Source of the DNA: Pseudonocardia lacus
Lineage (GTDB): Bacteria; Actinomycetota; Actinomycetes; Mycobacteriales; Pseudonocardiaceae
DNA length: 49,089 bases
Assembly: GCF_018531445.1 (NCBI RefSeq)
Contig: NZ_JAHDTH010000034.1
Location: 1-49,089, forward strand
Reading direction: 5' to 3'
The translations under genes were made by a program, and so were the position numbers. The notes beneath the pieces are model-generated. The model worked only from the letters and a program-made list of their open reading frames with translations. It was not told the DNA's origin and did no database searches. Position 1 is the first letter of the stretch. The number at the start of each line of letters is the position of its first letter. Positions 8,930-15,954 of this stretch are shown piece after piece.

Positions 8930-8992
8930 CGTCTAGAACTAATTTGTCGTTATCAACAGGGCCTGTGGATCACGACAAGTTCGTTCTCGACG
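8930..8992. repeat. Palindromic repeat family, copy B (63 bp, decayed left arm)
   Basis: The right arm (8968-8992) reads GATCACGACAAG then TTCGTTCTCGACG. The left arm (8930-8954) is its reverse complement at 21 of 25 positions; all four changes put T where the right-arm complement predicts G or C. The loop ACAGGGCCTGT (8956-8966) is itself palindromic. It lies between the 3' end of glnR and the mshD promoter. Confidence 0.85.
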
Positions 8993-9004
8993 GGGGTTGG
9001 CGGC

Positions 9005-9778
9005 TCAGGAGCGGCCGGCGAACCCGGACAGCCCGGCTCGGTCGGACTCGTCGCCGTCGCCGTCGGGGCCGTCGTCGCCGAGGACGCCGACCGCCGGCAC
9101 CCCCAGCTGGCCCCGGCTGGGCCGGACGAACTTGTAGCCCACGTTGCGCACGGTTCCGATCATCTGCTCGTGCTCGGCGCCGAGCTTGGCGCGCAGCCGC
9201 CGCACGTGCACGTCGACCGTGCGGGTGCCGCCGAAGAAGTCGTAGCCCCACACCTCCTGCAGCAACTGGGCGCGGGTGAACACCCGGCCGGCGTGCTGGG
9301 CGAGGTACTTCAGCAGCTCGAACTCCTTGTAGGTGAGCTCGAGCAGGCGCCCGCGCAGGCGCGCCGCGTAGGTGGCCTCGTCGATCACCAGCTCGCCCAG
9401 CACCAGGGCCCCGCCGTCGCGGCCGGCGTCGGCGCCGGGGCGCGACTTGAGCAGCCGCAGGCGCGCGTCCACCTCGGCCGGGCCGGCGCCCGGCAGCAGG
9501 ATCTCGTCGACCACCCACTCGCCGGAGACGGCGACCAGCCCGCCCTCGGTGAGCACCGCGATGACCGGGACGTCCATGCCGGTGCTGCCGAGCAGGCGGC
9601 ACAGGCTGCGGGCGGCCACGAGGTCGGTGCGGGCGTCGACGAGCACCGCGTCGTGCGGGCCGGCGTCGAGCAGCGCGGCGACCTCGGGGGCGGCGGTGCG
9701 CACACCGTGCGGAAGCAGGGTCAACGCCGGGAGCACGGAGCCCGGGTCGGCGTCGGCGGTCAGCAGAAGGAGTTCCAC
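9005..9778 (-). CDS. glnR: Nitrogen regulator GlnR (OmpR-type orphan response regulator)
   Basis: The 257-residue protein has an atypical receiver domain (starting [19 protein letters not shown]) and an OmpR winged helix ([23 protein letters not shown] in two runs; [20 protein letters not shown]). It closely resembles mycobacterial and streptomycete GlnR, the global activator/repressor of nitrogen assimilation genes. Asp48 stands at the usual phosphorylation position, but GlnR proteins lack a complete acidic pocket and a partner kinase. The GTG at 9778 was chosen because AGGAGG lies 7 nt upstream and family homology begins there. The open frame upstream to 9931 has no homology. Confidence 0.93.
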   Translation of the reverse strand: MELLLLTADADPGSVLPALTLLPHGVRTAAPEVAALLDAGPHDAVLVDARTDLVAARSLCRLLGSTGMDVPVIAVLTEGGLVAVSGEWVVDEILLPGAGPAEVDARLRLLKSRPGADAGRDGGALVLGELVIDEATYAARLRGRLLELTYKEFELLKYLAQHAGRVFTRAQLLQEVWGYDFFGGTRTVDVHVRRLRAKLGAEHEQMIGTVRNVGYKFVRPSRGQLGVPAVGVLGDDGPDGDGDESDRAGLSGFAGRS

Positions 9779-10129
9779 GTGGTGCCTCCTCTCACGGCGG
9801 AGGTCGGGCGCCCTCGGCACGGCGCGCGTCGACCCTTCACGGCATGGCGACGACGACGCACCGTTCACGTCCGCGCGACGTGGCGTAAACACGACGGCTC
9901 GGACAGGAGGAGAATAGTCGGTGAACACCACCGGGCACGAGCCTCGCGGCGCAACTCACCCCAGTCCGCTCCGCCATGACCAGCAGCGACACGGCGCGCG
10001 GGCGGTCGTCGCGTGATCAGCGGCCCGTCCCGACCGCGCGGCACCGGCCCGGCGGAGGGCACCGGGAGTGCCGGCTCTACGGTTGGTGCGCGCCCGGTGA
10101 CGGCCGGACGCGCCACGAACGGAGGTCGG
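9779..10129. other. Divergent intergenic region glnR / lmeA-like gene
   Basis: This 351-bp gap holds no convincing gene. A possible glnR -10, TATTCT, is on the minus strand at 9916-9911, which gives a leader of about 130 nt. A lone GTTCACCGACT (minus, 9926-9916) resembles one PHO-box half. The lmeA-like gene has GGAGG at 10121-10125. Confidence 0.5.
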
Positions 10130-10963
10130 ATGAGGCGGCTGGTCATCGCGCTGCTGGTGCTGGCCGGGCTGCTGGTCGCCGCCGACTTCGGCTCGGCCGC
10201 GCTGGCCGAGTCCGCGGTGTCCCGGCAGATGCGCTCCCAGCTGGGCCTCGAGGACGACCCGGCGGTGCGGATCAACGGGTTCCCGTTCCTCACCCAGGCC
10301 GTCTCCGGCACCTACTCCAGCGTGGACGTCGACGCCAACCGCATCGCGGTGGGCGACCTGCGGGAGCTGTCGGTCTCCGCGCAGCTGCGCGACGTCGAGG
10401 CGCCGCTGGCGATGCTGCTCGGGTCGGGGGAGAAGGTCCTGCAGGTCCGCGAGGTCGAGGGCACCGTCAGGGTGCCGGCCAACGACCTGGAGCGGCTGGT
10501 GCCCGACGTGGCCGACCTGCGCATCGAGACGCTCGACGCGAACGCGCTGGAGCAGGCCGCCGAGGACGCCGACGACCCGCAGCTCGCCGGGCTCGACCCC
10601 GAGCGCTCGGTGCGCCTGGTCGGCACCGGGACGCTGCCCGAGTCGCTGCCGGTCTCGCTGCCCGGGCTGTCCGGCGGCGACGAGATCGAGGTGACGGTGA
10701 TCGCGGCGCTGGAGCTGGCCGACGGCCGCATCCGGATCGAGCCGCGCGACGTGCAGCTCGGCGGCGCCGCCCAGGACCTGCCGAACATCCCCTCCGCACT
10801 GCTGTCCGGGTACGCCGACAAGTTCGAGGTCCCGATCGACCCGGGCGCCCTGCCGCTGGAGGTCACGCCGACCGACGTGCGCGCGGTGAACGGCCAGATC
10901 GAGGTCAGCGGGAAGGCCGCCGACCTCACCCTCGGGCCGGGGTCCCCGCTGTCGACCGGCTGA
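10130..10963 (+). CDS. LmeA-like phospholipid-binding protein (DUF2993)
   Basis: The 277-residue protein begins with a signal peptide or signal anchor (MRRLVIALLVLAGLLVAADF) and continues as an extracytoplasmic DUF2993 domain (GFPFLTQAVSGTYSSVDVDA; LSGYADKFEVPIDPGALPL). In mycobacteria the family member LmeA binds phospholipid and helps set mannan chain length of lipomannan. The neighbourhood (glnR on one side, the sulfurtransferase on the other) equals Rv0815c-Rv0818, where Rv0817c is the equivalent. The ATG follows GGAGG by 4 nt; an upstream in-frame start at 10013 is less likely. Confidence 0.8.
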   Translation: MRRLVIALLVLAGLLVAADFGSAALAESAVSRQMRSQLGLEDDPAVRINGFPFLTQAVSGTYSSVDVDANRIAVGDLRELSVSAQLRDVEAPLAMLLGSGEKVLQVREVEGTVRVPANDLERLVPDVADLRIETLDANALEQAAEDADDPQLAGLDPERSVRLVGTGTLPESLPVSLPGLSGGDEIEVTVIAALELADGRIRIEPRDVQLGGAAQDLPNIPSALLSGYADKFEVPIDPGALPLEVTPTDVRAVNGQIEVSGKAADLTLGPGSPLSTG

Positions 10964-11025
10964 GCCCGAACCGGTGAGGCTGCCCACGGGCTGGGAGAAC
11001 TTCCCGATGGGCAGGACAATTCGGT

Positions 11026-11031
11026 TATCCT
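11026..11031 (+). promoter_or_regulatory. Leaderless -10 of the sseA leader peptide
   Basis: TATCCT ends 7 nt before the GTG of the leader peptide. TTCCCG at 11001-11006 is a weak -35 candidate with a 19-bp spacer. The transcript would start on the leader-peptide codon itself. Confidence 0.65.
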
Positions 11032-11038
11032 CGGCGCC

Positions 11039-11113
11039 GTGAACTGGCCGCTGACCCGTCGCCGCGCAGTCGATCTGTGCCGCGTCGGCAGCTGCCTGTG
11101 TCGGGCCTGCTGA
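11039..11113 (+). CDS. Cysteine-rich regulatory leader peptide upstream of sseA
   Basis: A 24-residue open frame starts at a leaderless GTG, begins MNWPLTRRRAVDL and ends CRVGSCLCRAC before TGA. Four cysteine codons fall in the last 11 positions. This pattern (LTRRRAVDLCR plus clustered Cys) matches the leader peptides found before sulfur-assimilation genes in mycobacteria and Streptomyces. There, scarcity of Cys-tRNA stalls the ribosome and derepresses the downstream genes. sseA begins 128 nt later. The role is inferred from family pattern and position. Confidence 0.8.
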   Translation: MNWPLTRRRAVDLCRVGSCLCRAC

Positions 11114-11187
11114 GCGCATCCGCGCGTTCCGGCCCTTCCCGCGTGCCCTCGGGGGCAGCCCTCTGGCTGCCGCACGTGCCGGGCCGG
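11102..11187 (+). promoter_or_regulatory. Possible attenuator structure between leader peptide and sseA
   Basis: GGCAGCC (11154-11160) and GGCTGCC (11165-11171) form a perfect 7-bp hairpin with loop CTCT. CCGGCCC (11129-11135) can pair with GGGCCGG (11181-11187), or partly with GGGCC inside the end of the leader peptide frame (11103-11107). These are mutually exclusive pairings of the kind used in attenuation. No U-run follows, so a translational rather than transcriptional switch is possible. The structure was read by eye without energy calculation. Confidence 0.4.
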
Positions 11188-11241
11188 GCGCTCCAGCAGC
11201 CCCCTACCCGCAGCAGCCGCACACCATCACGGGAGCACCGC

Positions 11242-12090
11242 ATGAGCCGCCAGGACGTCCTGGTCACCGCCGACTGGGCGGAGAAGAACCTCGGTACCGA
11301 CGGGATCGTGTTCCTCGAGGTCGACGAGGACACCGCCGCCTACGACGGGGGCCACCTCCCCGGCGCCGTCAAGATCAACTGGACGACGGAGCTGCAGGAC
11401 GCGGTCCGCCGCGACATCGTCGACAAGACGCAGTTCGAGCAGCTCCTCTCGGCCAAGGGCGTCGCCGACTCCGACACCGTCGTGCTCTACGGCGGCAACA
11501 ACAACTGGTTCGCCGCCTACGCCTACTGGCAGTTCAAGCTCTACGGCCACGCCGACGTCAAGCTGCTCGACGGCGGGCGCAAGAAGTGGGAGCTCGACGG
11601 CCGCACGCTGACCACCGAGGTGGCCGCGCGCCCGGCCACCACCTACACCGCCCAGGAGCCCGACCTGTCGATCCGCGCGTTCCGCGACGAGGTCGTCGAC
11701 GCGATCGGCACGAAGAACCTGGTCGACGTCCGCTCGCCGGACGAGTTCTCCGGCAAGATCCTGGCCCCCGCGCACCTGCCGCAGGAGCAGTCGCAGCGGC
11801 CCGGCCACGTGCCGACCGCGGTCAACATCCCGTGGAGCAAGGCGGCCAACGAGGACGGCACCTTCAAGTCCGACGAGGAGCTGGCCAAGCTCTACGGCGA
11901 GGCCGGCTACGACGACTCGAAGGCCACCATCGCGTACTGCCGCATCGGTGAGCGCAGCTCCCACACCTGGGTCGTGCTGCACGAGCTGCTCGGCCACGGC
12001 GACGTCAAGAACTACGACGGCAGCTGGACCGAGTACGGCTCGCTGATCGGCGTGCCGATCGAGCTGGGCGCCCCGAAGGTCGGTGCCTGA
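11242..12090 (+). CDS. sseA: Thiosulfate sulfurtransferase, rhodanese family (SseA/CysA2)
   Basis: The 282-residue protein has two rhodanese domains: an inactive N-terminal one (about 5-130) and a catalytic C-terminal one with active-site Cys233 in the loop CRIGER. It transfers sulfane sulfur from thiosulfate or a similar donor to a thiophilic acceptor. The ATG follows GGGAG. Its stop overlaps the ATG of the DUF1416 gene by one base, forming the conserved cysA2-sseC pair known from mycobacteria. Control by the cysteine-rich leader peptide is likely. Confidence 0.93.
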   Translation: MSRQDVLVTADWAEKNLGTDGIVFLEVDEDTAAYDGGHLPGAVKINWTTELQDAVRRDIVDKTQFEQLLSAKGVADSDTVVLYGGNNNWFAAYAYWQFKLYGHADVKLLDGGRKKWELDGRTLTTEVAARPATTYTAQEPDLSIRAFRDEVVDAIGTKNLVDVRSPDEFSGKILAPAHLPQEQSQRPGHVPTAVNIPWSKAANEDGTFKSDEELAKLYGEAGYDDSKATIAYCRIGERSSHTWVVLHELLGHGDVKNYDGSWTEYGSLIGVPIELGAPKVGA

Positions 12091-12848
12091 TGTGCGGCGC
12101 CCCTGACCAGTCGATCTCCCTGCCGGCCGGCACCGACCTGTCCAAGCAGACGGTGCTCGCCGGCCGGGTGGTCGCCGGCGGCGAGCCGGTGGCCGGCGCG
12201 TTCGTCCGGCTGCTGGACGGCACCGGCGAGTTCACCGCCGAGGTGGTCGCCTCGGCCAGCGGCGACTTCCGGTTCTTCGCCGCGCCCGGCACCTGGACGC
12301 TGCGCGCGCTGTCCCGCGCGGGCAACGGCCAGACCGTGCTGCAGGCCGAGGGCCCGGGCCTGCACCTGGCCGTGGTCGCCGTCGCCGGACCCGCGGGCGT
12401 GGGGGGAACGGGGCTCTCCGCCCCGCTCCCCCCACGACCCGTCGGCCAGAGCCGCCAGCTTCTGCGCCTCGTCGATCGCCACGGTCAGGTGGATGCGCGG
12501 ACCCTCGTCGGTGGCCCGCCACGTGTACTCGTGGTTCGTCTGCACGATCTCGGTACCGTCGGCGCGGAGGAAGTGCCAGCGCAACCGCACCCTGGTCAGC
12601 TTGTCGCTGATCTCGTCGACGCCCAGGACCTCCGGGCGGACCTCGGCCGCGCCGAACTGCGCGTAGTACCCCGACGCCTGGTCCAACGCGGCCCGCAGCT
12701 CGTCGGGCCCGGCCAGGGTGCCGACGAACTCGTCGGCCATCGCCATGCACGGGAACCCGTACCGGGAGACGGTCGTCTCGACGTCGCCCTCGACGAGCGC
12801 CCTGCCGTAGGTGGTCCAGAACTCGTGCTGATCCACGCCGTGGTCCAT
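12012..12848 (-). CDS. SnoaL-like (NTF2-fold) protein, 3' end run-through
   Basis: About 138 residues from the ATG at 12848 (MDHGVDQHEFWTTYGRALVEG to LAALADGS) look like a small SnoaL/NTF2-fold protein: YGRALVEGDVETTVSRYGFP, then RLRWHFLRADGTEIVQTNHE. No specific function can be named. Past 12435 the frame crosses the terminator-like hairpin and continues antisense to DUF1416 and the end of sseA, stopping only at 12012; that part is not family-like. The codon at 12434-12432 is TGG where TGA would fit. The ATG overlaps the stop of the upstream regulator by one base (TGATG), so the two form an operon. Confidence 0.65.
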   Translation of the reverse strand: MDHGVDQHEFWTTYGRALVEGDVETTVSRYGFPCMAMADEFVGTLAGPDELRAALDQASGYYAQFGAAEVRPEVLGVDEISDKLTRVRLRWHFLRADGTEIVQTNHEYTWRATDEGPRIHLTVAIDEAQKLAALADGSWGERGGEPRSPHARGSGDGDHGQVQARALGLQHGLAVARAGQRAQRPGAGRGEEPEVAAGRGDHLGGELAGAVQQPDERAGHRLAAGDHPAGEHRLLGQVGAGRQGDRLVRGAAHQAPTFGAPSSIGTPISEPYSVQLPS

Positions 12849-13193
12849 CAGGTCTCCTCGCAGAGTGAGTGGACGAGCTTGGCCATCGCCGACTGCGCGC
12901 TGGCCGACGACCGGGGTCCGATCGCCGCCAGCGCCGCCACCAGCGCGGCCGCCTCGCCCGGGGTGAGCTCCACCGGGGGGAGCGCGGTACGGGCGTCGAT
13001 GCGGTGCCCACCGCCGGCCCCGTGCCGGGTCCGGATGGGGACCCCGGCCGCCACCAGGTCGGCGACGTCGCGCTCGACGGTGCGCACGGTGACGCCGAGC
13101 CGCTCGGCCAGCGCCCTGGCCGACAGCGGCCGGGGCGCCCGCGCGCGCAGCTCCTCGATCAACCGGTGCGCCCGCTCGACGCGGGACAGGTAG
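12090..13193 (+). CDS. DUF1416 (SseC-like) protein with lost stop codon
   Basis: Residues 1-99 (to about 12386) are a standard DUF1416 protein: MCGAPDQSISLPAG, GRVVAGGEPVAGAFVRLLD, FTAEVVASASGDFRFFAAPG. The family is about 100 residues long and always follows the sulfurtransferase. Here codon 100 is GGA (12387-12389) instead of a stop, and the frame stays open to 13193 through a hairpin (12399-12435) and antisense to two minus-strand genes. Residues 100-367 have no family resemblance and look like a reading shadow. A single base change (TGA to GGA) or a sequencing error would explain it. The real domain is 12090 to about 12389; the long C-terminus is doubtful. Confidence 0.75.
   Translation: MCGAPDQSISLPAGTDLSKQTVLAGRVVAGGEPVAGAFVRLLDGTGEFTAEVVASASGDFRFFAAPGTWTLRALSRAGNGQTVLQAEGPGLHLAVVAVAGPAGVGGTGLSAPLPPRPVGQSRQLLRLVDRHGQVDARTLVGGPPRVLVVRLHDLGTVGAEEVPAQPHPGQLVADLVDAQDLRADLGRAELRVVPRRLVQRGPQLVGPGQGADELVGHRHAREPVPGDGRLDVALDERPAVGGPELVLIHAVVHQVSSQSEWTSLAIADCALADDRGPIAASAATSAAASPGVSSTGGSAVRASMRCPPPAPCRVRMGTPAATRSATSRSTVRTVTPSRSASALADSGRGARARSSSINRCARSTRDR
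12399..12435. terminator. Bidirectional terminator-like hairpin between convergent genes
   Basis: GTGGGGGGAACGGGGC (12399-12414) and GCCCCGCTCCCCCCAC (12420-12435) pair at 15 of 16 positions around the loop TCTCC. It marks where the DUF1416 gene and the minus-strand gene would be expected to end, although both frames run through it. Confidence 0.65.
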
Positions 13194-13210
13194 GGCTGTA
13201 CCGATGCCAC
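12848..13210 (-). CDS. HTH_11/YafY-type transcriptional regulator lacking a WYL domain
   Basis: The 120-residue protein has an HTH_11 winged helix (LSARALAERLGVTVRTVERD) followed by a short segment GGGHRIDARTALPPVELT. YafY-type regulators normally continue into a WYL ligand domain of about 200 residues, which is missing here, so this is a short form. The GTG at 13210 was chosen because TACGGT (13222-13217) ends 6 nt upstream, making it leaderless. A longer in-frame GTG at 13261 would place a 26-bp palindrome inside the gene. It is coupled to the SnoaL-like gene and divergent from the small membrane protein gene. Confidence 0.75.
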   Translation of the reverse strand: MASVQPYLSRVERAHRLIEELRARAPRPLSARALAERLGVTVRTVERDVADLVAAGVPIRTRHGAGGGHRIDARTALPPVELTPGEAAALVAALAAIGPRSSASAQSAMAKLVHSLCEET

Positions 13211-13216
13211 GCACCG

Positions 13217-13255
13217 ACCGTAGGACGCCATGTCCGACACGCCCGTGTCGGACAT
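13217..13255 (-). promoter_or_regulatory. Operator palindrome and promoter of the YafY-type regulator
   Basis: ATGTCCGACACG (13230-13241) and CGTGTCGGACAT (13244-13255) are perfect 12-bp inverted repeats with a 2-bp centre. They overlap the -35 region of the regulator promoter, whose -10 is TACGGT (13222-13217). Autoregulation is the simplest reading. Confidence 0.65.
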
Positions 13256-13330
13256 CGCCACGGCAGCACGAAAGCCCCAGCCGCGTGGCGGGGGCGGCCG
13301 GCCGGCCGGCCGTGACTAGGCTGGGCCGCC

Positions 13331-13540
13331 GTGCACTGGATCCTCACCGGCATGCTGATCGTCGCCAGCCTGGCGACGGCGGTCTACACCGGCTACCTGA
13401 TGCGGCGCCTGTTCACGCTCGAACCGGGCGCCCCGGACGTGGCCGACGCCGCGCGGGACCAGGACGCACCGTCCCAGCCAGCACCGACCGAGCCGGCCCC
13501 GACCGAGCCGGTCGCGGCGCAGCCAGCAGCACAGGAGTAG
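13331..13540 (+). CDS. Small single-pass membrane protein, Pro/Ala/Glu-rich tail
   Basis: The 69-residue protein has one N-terminal helix (MHWILTGMLIVASLATAVY) followed by a short basic turn (MRRLF) and a low-complexity cytoplasmic tail with a duplicated APTEP motif. The GTG at 13331 lies 8 nt after TAGGCT (13317-13322), so it is probably leaderless. It lies 2 bp before the nitrobindin gene and is likely co-transcribed with it. Function unknown. Confidence 0.65.
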   Translation: MHWILTGMLIVASLATAVYTGYLMRRLFTLEPGAPDVADAARDQDAPSQPAPTEPAPTEPVAAQPAAQE

Positions 13541-13542
13541 GC

Positions 13543-14166
13543 GTGAGCGAGCCCCAGATCACCGGCGAGACCCCCGCCCCGAGCCACGCCGCCCCCGACT
13601 CGCCGCAGCGCAACCGCCCCCGGTGGGTCGACCTGCCGGTCGAGGACGACACCGCGAACCTGCGCGAGGGCCCGAGCCTGCACGACCAGTGCCTCGGGCT
13701 GCTGCCGCTGGTCGGCGTGTGGCGGGGGCTCGGCGAGGTCGACTACCCCACCATCGAGGGCCCGCAGCGGTTCGGCCAGCAGATCGTGTTCGCCCACGAC
13801 GGGCGCCCGTTCCTGTCCTACGAGTCCCGCTCCTGGCTGCTCGGCCCCGACGGCGAAGTGCTGCGCCCGGCGGCCCGCGAGACCGGCTTCTGGCGCCCCC
13901 AGCCCGACGGCCGCGAGATCGAGGTGCTGATCACCCACGCGACCGGGATCACCGAGATCTTCTACGGCAAGGCCCGCGACCTGCGCTCCTGGGAGATCGA
14001 GACCGACGCCGTGGTGCGCACGGCCTCGGCGAAGGACGTCGTGTCCTCGCACCGGCTCTACGGCATCGTCGACGGCGGCGACCTCGCCTACGTCGACGAG
14101 CGGGCCATGGAGGGCCAGCCCCGCCAGCCGCACCTGTCGGCGCTGCTGAGCCGGATCGCGGGTTAG
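13543..14166 (+). CDS. Nitrobindin-like heme protein (FABP-like, peroxynitrite isomerase family)
   Basis: The 207-residue protein has a beta-barrel of the DUF1794/THAP4-like nitrobindin family. The hallmark GVWRGLGE corresponds to the family GxWxGxG motif, and the C-terminal His in QPHLSALLSRIAG fits the proximal heme ligand position. Members bind ferric heme and isomerise peroxynitrite to nitrate. M. tuberculosis Rv0813c, near cysA2, is the equivalent. The N-terminal 40 residues are low complexity. The GTG start follows AGGAG. Confidence 0.85.
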   Translation: MSEPQITGETPAPSHAAPDSPQRNRPRWVDLPVEDDTANLREGPSLHDQCLGLLPLVGVWRGLGEVDYPTIEGPQRFGQQIVFAHDGRPFLSYESRSWLLGPDGEVLRPAARETGFWRPQPDGREIEVLITHATGITEIFYGKARDLRSWEIETDAVVRTASAKDVVSSHRLYGIVDGGDLAYVDERAMEGQPRQPHLSALLSRIAG

Positions 14167-14246
14167 CGGCCGCTCCGGCCTCCGACCCGCCCACTCCGGC
14201 CCCCACTGCCGGCCTCGCGCGGTCGTCCTCGCAGGGCCCCTGCGCT

Positions 14247-14274
14247 CTTCACAGCCTCCGCGGAGGCTGTGAAG
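14247..14274. terminator. 28-bp perfect palindrome between convergent genes
   Basis: CTTCACAGCCTCCG (14247-14260) is followed directly by its exact reverse complement (14261-14274). Outside it, CGTCCTCGCAG and CTGTGAGGACG extend the pairing, giving a nested structure. It separates nitrobindin (+) and the DivIVA-like gene (-), fitting a bidirectional terminator. Confidence 0.7.
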
Positions 14275-14332
14275 GGCACACCGCCTCTGTGAGGACGGCG
14301 CGCGGCGCAGCGGCGGGGTCAGGCCGGCAGGC

Positions 14333-15769
14333 TCAGGCCGTGCGCGACGTCGAGGGCGACCGGCCGGCCCGGTCGGGGCCGTTGGGGCCGCGCTCGCCCT
14401 TGTCGGCGTCCGGGCGGCCCTGCTTCGGGTCGCCCGGCTTCTGCTGCTGGGCCGAGGCCAGCACGGTGGCGTCCGGGCCACCGGGACGGCCACCGGGGCG
14501 GCCGTTGCCGCCCTGGTTCTTGTTGCCCTGGTTGTTGCCCTGATTGTTACTGCCCTGGTTGTTACTGCCCTGGTTGTTGTTGCCCTGGTTGCCGCCCTGC
14601 GGACCGTTCTTCGGCGGCTGGCCCTGCCCGCCGCCGGGGCCGCGGCCCGGTCCGTGCTGGCCGGTCTTGGGCGGCGGGTCGACCTGGCGGGTCGGGTCGG
14701 CCGGGCGGATCGGCGCGGAGCCCCTCGGCGGGGCGGCCTTGACCATCGCGGTCGGGTCCTGGGTGGGGTTGCCGCCCTGGCGCTGCTGACCACCGGGCTG
14801 GGCGCCGTCCTTCGGCCGGAACAGGTCGCCGACGTCGGGCACGTCGCCCGGCGGGCGCATCGACGACGGGGCCTTGTCGACGGCGGGGAAGCCGCCGCTG
14901 GGCAGCCGGTGCGCGGCACCGCCCTTCGCGCCGGGCGGGCCACCGCCGGGGCCGGGGCGACCGGGCTCGACCGGCCGCGACGGCGGCTGCTGCTGGCCGC
15001 CGCCGGGCAGCGGGTGGTGCGGGGAGGACTTGGGGCCGCCACCGGGGCCGCCGGGGCCCTTCGGGGGGTTCGGCCGGGCGGCGACCGTCGGGTCGGCGAC
15101 CTGGGGCGGGCGGTTGGGGCCACCCGGCCCCTGACCCGGCCGCCCGGGGCCACCCTGACCACCGGGGCCGCCCTGACCGGGCGCGCCCCCGCGGGCCGCC
15201 GCCGGGGCGGGAGCGGGGGAACCGGGCCGCGGGCCCGTAGGTCGTCCACCCGGGGATTCCATGCCGGGGGTCGAGCCACCTTGTCCGCCGTCGCGCGTCC
15301 TAGGGGGTGTGCCCGGCGACGCCGGGGGAGGCGAGGACATGCGCGAGGTGGGAGCGGCAACCGGTGCTTCGCGCTGCATGCCGTCGCGCTGGACGCGCAA
15401 CTGGCCGATCTCGGCGAGCAGCGCGTCGCGCTGGCGGGTCAGGTCGGCGAGCTGGGCCTTGACCCGCTCCTCCTCCGCGCGGGCCGCCGCACGGGCCCGG
15501 TTGCGGATGTCGGCGGCCTCCTCCTCGGCCTTCGCCACGATGGCCTGCACGTCGGGACCGCCGTCGGGCGGCATCCCGGGACGCGGGCCGGGGGTGGGCC
15601 TGCCGACCGCGGACAGCGGCTGGCTGCGCACGATGTCCAGGTCGGAGCGCATGCGCACGATCGCCCGCTGCAGGCGGGACACGTGCTCGTCGACCTGCCG
15701 GCGGTCGTAACCGCGGAGGACGACGTCGAACCGTGGGACGCCGCCACCGACGCCCGCTTCCGTCGTCAT
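14333..15769 (-). CDS. DivIVA-domain protein with long Gly/Pro/Gln/Asn-rich tail
   Basis: The 478-residue protein has a DivIVA-type N-terminus (RFDVVLRGYDRRQVDEHVSRL, split at position 21 in the family model), a coiled coil of about 70 residues (EEERVKAQLADLTRQRDALL), then more than 300 residues of Pro/Gly-rich disorder. Near the C-terminus are tandem NQG repeats. DivIVA-like proteins mark membrane curvature, poles or septa; the tail is unlike Wag31 and may form a disordered brush. The start has GGGGAGAA upstream. It is divergent from the Fur-family gene. Confidence 0.8.
   Translation of the reverse strand: MTTEAGVGGGVPRFDVVLRGYDRRQVDEHVSRLQRAIVRMRSDLDIVRSQPLSAVGRPTPGPRPGMPPDGGPDVQAIVAKAEEEAADIRNRARAAARAEEERVKAQLADLTRQRDALLAEIGQLRVQRDGMQREAPVAAPTSRMSSPPPASPGTPPRTRDGGQGGSTPGMESPGGRPTGPRPGSPAPAPAAARGGAPGQGGPGGQGGPGRPGQGPGGPNRPPQVADPTVAARPNPPKGPGGPGGGPKSSPHHPLPGGGQQQPPSRPVEPGRPGPGGGPPGAKGGAAHRLPSGGFPAVDKAPSSMRPPGDVPDVGDLFRPKDGAQPGGQQRQGGNPTQDPTAMVKAAPPRGSAPIRPADPTRQVDPPPKTGQHGPGRGPGGGQGQPPKNGPQGGNQGNNNQGSNNQGSNNQGNNQGNKNQGGNGRPGGRPGGPDATVLASAQQQKPGDPKQGRPDADKGERGPNGPDRAGRSPSTSRTA
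14516..14592 (-). repeat. Tandem repeats coding for NQG-type motifs in the DivIVA-like tail
   Basis: Repeated units such as CTGGTTGTTACTGCC and CTGGTTGTTGTTGCC on the plus strand encode QGNNNQGSNNQGSNNQGNN on the minus strand. Asparagine codons here bring local A/T well above the surroundings. Copy number may vary between strains by slippage. Confidence 0.75.
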
Positions 15770-15941
15770 CGCTGGTTCTCCCCGAAGGTCACACCCTGCA
15801 TCTGGCCGAGGGTAGGTAGATCGTCGTCGTCACAACGACCCGTTCACTCGCTCGGAGCATACCGGGGTGCGGGCGGTCGCCTCCGCCGCCGGTGCGGTGC
15901 GGCCGCCCGACGCGACCTCCGGACCGGTGCCGACGACGGCC

Positions 15942-15947
15942 TACCAT
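15942..15947 (+). promoter_or_regulatory. Leaderless -10 of the Fur-family gene
   Basis: TACCAT ends 7 nt before the GTG at 15955, with no Shine-Dalgarno between. Confidence 0.55.
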
Positions 15948-15954
15948 CGGTGGG

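Noticed and set aside
9916..9926. PHO-box-like unit GTTCACCGACT before glnR (minus strand)
   Set aside because: Only one 11-bp unit is present; a working box needs two in tandem. PhoP is reported to act on glnR in Streptomyces, so it is noted but not called.
14516..14592. Regular short repeats that might suggest a CRISPR array
   Set aside because: They are in-frame coding repeats (NQG motifs) without unique spacers; no cas genes are present.
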